Position numbers and translations under genes: made by a program
Origin: Sinomonas terrae
GTDB lineage: Bacteria; Actinomycetota; Actinomycetes; Actinomycetales; Micrococcaceae
DNA: 64,000 nt
Assembly: GCF_022539255.1 (NCBI RefSeq)
Contig: NZ_JAKZBV010000001.1
Span: 2,356,001-2,420,000 of the forward strand
Direction: 5' to 3'
The notes under the pieces: generated by a model
Told to the model about the DNA's origin: nothing
The model's input: the letters and a program-made list of their open reading frames with translations, nothing else
Databases searched by the model: none
Shown: positions 59,278-64,000 of the stretch, one piece after another
How the letters are laid out: every line of letters starts with the position of its first letter
Numbering within the stretch: position 1 is the first letter of the stretch

Positions 59278-59739
59278 ATGGAAGCTTCATTCGAGCCATC
59301 ACAGGCAGCGACCCGCCCAGCAGATCAGAACACGGTTCCCGCGTCTCGGACCGAAGCGGAGTGGCGCGAGCGGCTCACGCCTGAGGAGTACCACGTGCTG
59401 CGGGAGGCCGGGACCGAGCGGGCGTTTACGGGTGAGTACTGGGACACGCACACGAAGGGCAGCTATCGGTGCCGCGCGTGCGGTGCGGAACTGTTCACGA
59501 GCCGCGAGAAGTTCGACTCCCACTGCGGGTGGCCGTCCTTCTGGGCACCGCTCGCGAATGACGCGGTCGTGTATCTCCACGACCGCAAGTTCGGCATGGA
59601 CCGCGTCGAGGTCCGGTGTGCGAACTGCAACTCGCATCTGGGCCACGTGTTCGAAGGCGAGGGCTATGACACGCCGACCGACCAGCGCTACTGCATCAAT
59701 TCGGTCTCGCTGACCCTCGTGCCTGACGAGAACGAATAG
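59278..59739 (+). CDS. msrB: Peptide methionine (R)-S-oxide reductase
   Basis: A 153-residue repair enzyme for oxidised methionine (R form). The zinc cysteines are CRAC and CANC, the catalytic Cys lies in RYCINSVSL, and FDSHCGWPSFW is typical. The ATG at 59278 is chosen; a GTG at 59269 is in frame. No MsrA domain is fused. It ends in a strong terminator. Confidence 0.95.
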   Translation: MEASFEPSQAATRPADQNTVPASRTEAEWRERLTPEEYHVLREAGTERAFTGEYWDTHTKGSYRCRACGAELFTSREKFDSHCGWPSFWAPLANDAVVYLHDRKFGMDRVEVRCANCNSHLGHVFEGEGYDTPTDQRYCINSVSLTLVPDENE

Positions 59740-59785
59740 CAGGCTCGAGGCGTCAGCGCCGGCTGTTGACGCGCAAGTGGAAGAG

Positions 59786-59822
59786 GCCCCGAGCAATAGA
59801 CCTTCTGTTGCTCGGGGCTTTT
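59786..59822 (+). terminator. Rho-independent terminator of msrB
   Basis: GCCCCGAGCAA (59786-59796) pairs with TTGCTCGGGGC (59808-59818), extended inward by a T-G pair and AGA/TCT to a 3-nt loop, then TTTTC. About 15 bp in all, a strong intrinsic terminator 46 bases past the stop. Confidence 0.9.
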
Positions 59823-59901
59823 CAGCTTTAGCGATGCTTTTTCATGGCTACTCTCGGAATCAGCGTTCCACACCTTCAAGCCGAGAGAAAGCGAGTCCGC
59901 C

Positions 59902-61386
59902 GTGACGACCATTGTGCCCGAGATCCACAGCGTGCCCGAGATCCACAGCGTGCCCGAGACCCACAGCGTGCCCGAGACCCACAGCGTGCCCGAGACCCAC
60001 AACGCCGCCGCTACAGCAGGAGGCATCGAAAGGTGGTCCGCCGCTGAGGATCCGGCTTGGCTCTCCCTCAAGTCGGCGGCAGTGAGCCTGCAGCCCCTTC
60101 AGGCTCGCGATGGCTCCATCCCGGAGCAGTCGGACCACGCCCTCGCCTCGGAGCTCGTCGAGCAGCTCGTCGCCGGCGTCGAAGGGCTCGCCCCACGGTT
60201 CCCGCATGATGCGGAGTACCTGCACCTCGCCGTCGCCGATTTCCGCCGCTGGGCCGCAAGTGGCTTCGGCGTCCCCGACTTCCTCGACTCGCTCGTTGCG
60301 TTCCAGCCGCAGCTGCACCGCGTGGACGGGCTGCAGCACCTCGTCGTCTTCCCGATGTACACGCAGAACGGGAGCCGCGACCGCCTCGTCGAGGCGGTCT
60401 TGGTCGAGGTGGTGTGGCCGGACTTCGTCGGAGAGCTCGAAGCCGGCGCCTACAGCAACAGGCTCTTCGTGCCGATCCGGTTCCTGGACTTCACGCCCGG
60501 CTATGCGACGAACTCCGCCGTCCTGTTCCCGGAAACCGTCGCAATGCGCGAGGTGCCGACCTTCACCTGGGGCGCGATCTTCGCCGATCGTGAGGCCGCG
60601 CGTTTCCGGCGCGTGCTCGACGCCGCTGCGAAGGTCACGAACCTCGAGCTGCCCGCGGACGCTGCCGAGCTCGTGGCGGATCAGAGGCTCGCGCAGGAGA
60701 CCTTCGTCATGTGGGACCTCATCCACGACCGCACCCACATGCGCGGCGACCTCCCGTTCGACCCGTTCATGATCAAGCAGCGCATGCCGTTCTTCCTGTA
60801 CTCGCTCGAAGAGCTGCGCTGCGACCTCACCGCGTTCCGCGAGTCTGTGAAGATCGAGCACGACGAGTCCGCGACGCCCGAGGCGCGCCTGCACGCCAAG
60901 CTGGTCCAGTACGCGGTGATCTTCGACCGCATCTTCCGCTTCGCGATCACGGGGAGCCGCGTCCGCAACTACGACGGCCTGGGCGGCCAGCTCCTCTTCG
61001 CCTGGATGCACCAGCACCGGGTGCTGCACTGGACGGACACCAAGCTCGCGATCGACTGGGCCGAGGTTCCCGCGGTCGTCAGCGCCCTGGGCGACGCGAT
61101 CGATGAGCTGTACTGGCGTTCCATTGATCGCCCCAAGGTGGCACACTGGCTCGCAGCCTACGAGCTCGTCTCTGGCACGGTGACCCCGAATCCGGCCTCG
61201 GTGTGGGCCAAGGGCCCGGACGCCCTTCCCCTCGCCGGGACCCCTCGCGAGATCACCGACCAGGTGCTCGACGACGAGTTCCCCCTGTCGATGTTCTACG
61301 AGGCCTTGGAGAAGAAGATGCGCGCTGTCATCGAATCCACAGCCGGGATCACAGGCGAGACGCCCCTTCCCGGGGCTACGGCGTGA
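59902..61386 (+). CDS. DUF6421 family protein
   Basis: A 494-residue protein that I assign by pattern to DUF6421, of unknown function. The first 34 residues are a six-residue repeat, VPE(I/T)HS, five times. A conserved body starts near residue 50 (DPAWLSLKSAAVSLQP). Residues His275 and His279 (IHDRTHMRG) and Glu303, Glu304 and Asp308 (SLEELRCDL) look like metal ligands. The gene overlaps the SDR gene (GTGA) and a threonine-aldolase-like gene follows, suggesting a shared pathway. GTG at 59902 is chosen, though each repeat unit carries an in-frame GTG that could also serve. Confidence 0.8.
   Translation: MTTIVPEIHSVPEIHSVPETHSVPETHSVPETHNAAATAGGIERWSAAEDPAWLSLKSAAVSLQPLQARDGSIPEQSDHALASELVEQLVAGVEGLAPRFPHDAEYLHLAVADFRRWAASGFGVPDFLDSLVAFQPQLHRVDGLQHLVVFPMYTQNGSRDRLVEAVLVEVVWPDFVGELEAGAYSNRLFVPIRFLDFTPGYATNSAVLFPETVAMREVPTFTWGAIFADREAARFRRVLDAAAKVTNLELPADAAELVADQRLAQETFVMWDLIHDRTHMRGDLPFDPFMIKQRMPFFLYSLEELRCDLTAFRESVKIEHDESATPEARLHAKLVQYAVIFDRIFRFAITGSRVRNYDGLGGQLLFAWMHQHRVLHWTDTKLAIDWAEVPAVVSALGDAIDELYWRSIDRPKVAHWLAAYELVSGTVTPNPASVWAKGPDALPLAGTPREITDQVLDDEFPLSMFYEALEKKMRAVIESTAGITGETPLPGATA
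59914..60003 (+). repeat. Five in-frame 18-bp tandem repeats in the DUF6421 gene
   Basis: Five consecutive 18-bp units; copies 1-2 encode VPEIHS, 3-4 VPETHS and 5 VPETHN, with single-base changes between groups. The unit length keeps the reading frame, so copy-number change would alter only the N-terminal tail. Each unit begins with GTG, a possible start codon. Confidence 0.92.
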
Positions 61387-62141
61387 ACTCGGACGCGCAG
61401 GGCGCGCAGGGCGCAGTCGTCGTTGTCGCGGGGGCAAGCTCGGCCTCTGGGATCGCGACGGTGCGCGCCCTGCGGGCCGCTGGCGCGACGGCGATTGCCG
61501 TCGGCAGCAGTGCCGCGCGCCTTGAGGCGGCTTTCGGCCCGCGTGGCGGTGCGGACGACGACGCAGTCCCCCAACGCGAGTGCGACCTCACCGACTTCGG
61601 TGCCGTCCAAGCACTGGCTTCGGAGCTGGACACGGCCTTCGGCGCGGTCGACGGCGTAGCCCACCTCGTGGGCGGGTGGCGCGGAGGGCATTCGCTTCTG
61701 GACCAGTCGGACGAGGACTGGGATTTCCTCGCGCGCAGCGCGATCACGACAGTCCGCAACACGAGCAGGGCCTTCTACGGAACTCTGCTCGCGTCGCCCC
61801 GGGGCCGCTTCGCCATGGTGTCGTCGACGCTCATCGAGCATCCGAGGGCGGGTTACGCAAATTATGCAGCGGCCAAAGCCGCGGCCGAGGCATGGACTCG
61901 TGCGGTGGCGCGCGGCTTCGCCTCCGACCAGTCGGAACGCGAAGGCGACCCCGCTCCCCTGACGAGTGCCGCCGTCGTGCTCGCCGTCAAGGCGCTCCTC
62001 GACAACGGCATGCTGGCCGCCCAGCCGGGGCGCCGGTTCCCCGGGTACACCCATGTGGACGCCCTCGCCGCCCGCTTTGTCGCCCTGTTCTCCGAGAACG
62101 CCGCCGCAGTCAACGGCGCGCGTCTCGACCTCACCAGCTGA
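61383..62141 (+). CDS. SDR-family NAD(P)-dependent oxidoreductase
   Basis: A 252-residue short-chain dehydrogenase. The cofactor loop reads VVAGASSASGIA, a variant of T-G-x-x-x-G-x-G; catalytic Ser is in MVSSTLIEH and Tyr-Lys in GYANYAAAKAA (Y-x-x-x-K). A HLVGGWRGG replaces the NNAG motif, as in atypical family members. GTG start overlaps the DUF6421 stop (GTGA). The substrate is unknown; the neighbouring PLP lyase hints at an amino- or hydroxy-acid. Confidence 0.85.
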   Translation: MNSDAQGAQGAVVVVAGASSASGIATVRALRAAGATAIAVGSSAARLEAAFGPRGGADDDAVPQRECDLTDFGAVQALASELDTAFGAVDGVAHLVGGWRGGHSLLDQSDEDWDFLARSAITTVRNTSRAFYGTLLASPRGRFAMVSSTLIEHPRAGYANYAAAKAAAEAWTRAVARGFASDQSEREGDPAPLTSAAVVLAVKALLDNGMLAAQPGRRFPGYTHVDALAARFVALFSENAAAVNGARLDLTS

Positions 62142-62164
62142 CGATCCAACGATTAGGCAATACT

Positions 62165-63283
62165 GTGTCAGTGACTTCGATCCATCCTGCCCATTCCCTC
62201 GCCTCAGCCAGCACCGTGACCGACGGCCCCACTGGCTGGCCGCTCCACGACACCACAGTGCGCGGCTTCGCCTCCGACAACTACTCGGGCGCCCATCCGG
62301 AAGTTCTCGCAGCCCTCGTCGCGGCGAACGGGGGGCATCAGACCTCCTACGGCAGCGACGACTACACCCTTCGCCTCAAGGATGAGATGCGCCGGCTGTT
62401 CGGGGACGGCGTCGAGTCCTACCCCGTCTTCAACGGGACTGGCGCCAACGTCCTGTCGCTCCAGTCGCTCATTCCCCGTTGGGGGGCGGTGATCTGCGCC
62501 TCCAGCGCGCACATCAACGTAGACGAGAACGGGGCCCCTGAACGGATCGGCGGGATGAAGCTGCTCGCCGTTCCTGCCGAGGACGGCAAGCTGACGCCTG
62601 AACTCATCGACCGCGAGGCGTGGGGCTGGGGGGACGAGCATCGGGCCCAGCCGCTTGCTGTCTCCATCACGCAGACCACCGAGCTCGGCACACGCTACTC
62701 GATCGAGGAGATTCGCGCCATCACTGACCATGCGCATTCGGTCGGGATGAGGGTCCACATGGACGGAGCACGCCTCGCGAATGCGACCGCGGCACTTGGC
62801 GTCCCCGTGCGTGCGTTCACGCGCGACGCCGGAATCGACATCCTCTCCTTCGGGGGGACCAAGAACGGGATGCTCTTCGGCGAGTGCGTGGTCGCCCTCG
62901 CGCCCGAGGCAGCCCACGGTCTCGACTACCTCCGCAAGATGGACATGCAGCTCGCGTCGAAGATGCGGTTCGTCTCGGCCCAGTTCCTCGCACTCCTCGA
63001 GGACGATCTCTGGCTCCGGTCCGCTGAGCACTCCAACGCGATGGCAGCACGGCTCCGCGCCGCCGTCGAGGGCCTTGAGGGGGTGGAGCTCACGCAGGAA
63101 ACGCAATCGAACGGGGTGTTCGCGATCCTGCCGGAGGGAGTGGCGGATCGCCTGCGCGAGCGCTTCCGGTTCTACGACTGGGACGCCTCCCGCCGCGAGG
63201 TGCGGTGGATGTGCTCGTTCGATACGACAGAGGGCGATGTAGATGCCTTCGCGGCCGCCCTGCGGGAGGAGCTCGAGCGGTAG
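62165..63283 (+). CDS. Low-specificity L-threonine aldolase-like beta-eliminating lyase
   Basis: A 372-residue fold-type I PLP enzyme. DNYSGAHPEVLAALV, YGSDDYTLRLKDEMRRLFG, HINVDENGAPERIGG, HMDGARLANA and the PLP-binding Lys in SFGGTKNGMLFGE match the threonine aldolase family (ltaE), which splits beta-hydroxy amino acids to glycine and an aldehyde. GTG 62165 or GTG 62171 are both possible starts. It follows the SDR gene by 23 bp in an apparent operon. Confidence 0.88.
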   Translation: MSVTSIHPAHSLASASTVTDGPTGWPLHDTTVRGFASDNYSGAHPEVLAALVAANGGHQTSYGSDDYTLRLKDEMRRLFGDGVESYPVFNGTGANVLSLQSLIPRWGAVICASSAHINVDENGAPERIGGMKLLAVPAEDGKLTPELIDREAWGWGDEHRAQPLAVSITQTTELGTRYSIEEIRAITDHAHSVGMRVHMDGARLANATAALGVPVRAFTRDAGIDILSFGGTKNGMLFGECVVALAPEAAHGLDYLRKMDMQLASKMRFVSAQFLALLEDDLWLRSAEHSNAMAARLRAAVEGLEGVELTQETQSNGVFAILPEGVADRLRERFRFYDWDASRREVRWMCSFDTTEGDVDAFAAALREELER

Positions 63284-63362
63284 GCGAACCGACCCGAGAA
63301 CGGCGAGGAGTTCCGGCGTGCCATAAGGGCCCTGCCGGAGCCCCGCGACGTACGCTGTGATG

Positions 63363-63974
63363 GTGACCGCATTAGCTCAGTTGCCTGCGGATTTTCTGAG
63401 TGCCCTGCGCTCCTTGCGCGCCGCCGTCGGCCGCCCCGAGCTCCGCCTCCAGGAAATCCCGGCGCCGGCCCGGCTCGCGCCGTATGCCGTGGCGCTCGAG
63501 GCCGAGGTTCTCGACCCAGCGAGCAAGAGTGTGGGACTGGACGAAAGCGCCGACGCCTCCTCGTCGCCCGAACTCGCGACAGGCCGCTTCATCCTGCTCC
63601 ACGATCCGGAGCCGCCCACGGTATGGAAGGGCACGTTCCGGGTCGTGACGTATATTCGCGCCCAATTGGAGCCCGAGATGGCGGAGGACTCCCTGCTCGG
63701 TTCAGTTGCGTGGACGTGGCTGGTCGAGGCACTCGAGAAGCACGGCGCGGACTACACGGCGGCGGGCGGGACCGCTACCCGGGTCCTCTCGGAGAGCTTC
63801 GGGACGCTTGAGGGCCGCCGCGAGTCGATCGACATCGAACTGCGGGCATCGTGGACCCCTCAGAGCCCGGCGGTCAAGAGCCATCTCGAGGCCTGGGCCG
63901 ACATGGTCTGCACGTTCGCCGGGCTTCCACCCCTTCCCGACGGCGTCTCCCCGCTGCCCCGCCGCCGTGATTGA
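63363..63974 (+). CDS. DUF3000 domain-containing protein
   Basis: A 203-residue protein matching, by pattern, the actinobacterial DUF3000 family of unknown function. Features are LPADFLSALRSLRAA at the start, ATGRFILLHDPEPPTVWKGTFRVVTYIRAQLEPEMA in the middle, and the late conserved EAWADMVCTFAGLPPLPDG. A TACGCT lies 6 nt before GTG 63363, favouring that start over GTG 63357 or ATG 63360. I see 26 bases after its stop with no further gene. Confidence 0.83.
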   Translation: MTALAQLPADFLSALRSLRAAVGRPELRLQEIPAPARLAPYAVALEAEVLDPASKSVGLDESADASSSPELATGRFILLHDPEPPTVWKGTFRVVTYIRAQLEPEMAEDSLLGSVAWTWLVEALEKHGADYTAAGGTATRVLSESFGTLEGRRESIDIELRASWTPQSPAVKSHLEAWADMVCTFAGLPPLPDGVSPLPRRRD

Positions 63975-64000
63975 GGCCCGGCGTAGACTCAGGAAATCAT

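Overview
The window is about 64 kb of very GC-rich chromosome. Gene order, tRNA layout and protein families point to an actinobacterium of the Micrococcaceae, of the Arthrobacter / Sinomonas kind. This assignment is inferred from family recognition and synteny, not from a search. The order uvrA - uvrB - coaE - rpsA - polA - pdtaR - pyk - trpA/B/C/E matches, with rearrangements, the Rv1609-Rv1638 neighbourhood of Mycobacterium tuberculosis. The region is therefore mostly conserved core genome. I see no phage, insertion sequence, CRISPR array or genomic island.

Layout. (1) 1-7.6 kb: excision repair and companions on the minus strand: uvrC (cut by the window edge), a PlsC-type acyltransferase, a HAD phosphatase, uvrA and a small GntR regulator, then a divergent metallo-beta-lactamase-fold hydrolase and a Tam-type methyltransferase. 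(2) 7.6-12 kb, plus strand: a DUF3516 DEAD/DEAH helicase, a GNAT acetyltransferase and a proline iminopeptidase. (3) 12-25 kb: uvrB, coaE, the IMPACT/YigZ protein, rpsA, a lipoprotein deacetylase, an Eis-like acetyltransferase, polA, a thioesterase, a DHFR-fold reductase, a phosphate transporter and tRNA-Leu. (4) 25-43.7 kb: the ANTAR response regulator pdtaR, pyruvate kinase, glutamate synthase (gltBD), tryptophan genes (trpE, a membrane protein, an HGxxPAAW protein, trpC, trpB, trpA) and histidine genes (hisI, hisF, hisG, hisE). (5) 43.7-52.6 kb: a riboflavin operon (ribD-ribE-ribB-ribA-ribH) under an FMN riboswitch, then rpe, rsmB, fmt, def and a PD-(D/E)XK nuclease-like gene. (6) 52.7-54 kb: six tRNA genes and a compact small-ORF transcription unit. 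(7) 54-64 kb: zapE, a thiosulfate sulfurtransferase, SufE, a YbaK-type deacylase, an alpha/beta hydrolase, msrB, a DUF6421 - SDR - threonine-aldolase-like operon and a DUF3000 gene.

How the genes work together. All three UvrABC proteins and DNA polymerase I lie within 22 kb, which covers incision and repair synthesis. Pyruvate kinase, glutamate synthase, Trp, His and riboflavin genes form one long anabolic block, mostly on the minus strand, with many start/stop overlaps (ATGA, GTGA, TGATG) that suggest translational coupling. The rpe - rsmB - fmt - def block joins the pentose phosphate pathway with formyl-methionine handling and rRNA methylation.

Points most worth a second look: a 24-codon upstream ORF between the FMN riboswitch and ribD whose stop overlaps the ribD start; an unannotated 32-codon ORF with its own promoter, strong Shine-Dalgarno and terminator, sitting under an 84-nt dyad beside the tRNA cluster; a DUF6421 - SDR - PLP-lyase operon of unknown function with an in-frame 18-bp minisatellite; a perfect 61-bp tandem duplication across the 3' end of the sulfurtransferase gene; absence of lgt from its usual place after trpA; and a recurrent leaderless promoter pattern (TANNNT, 6-7 nt, start codon) at a dozen genes.
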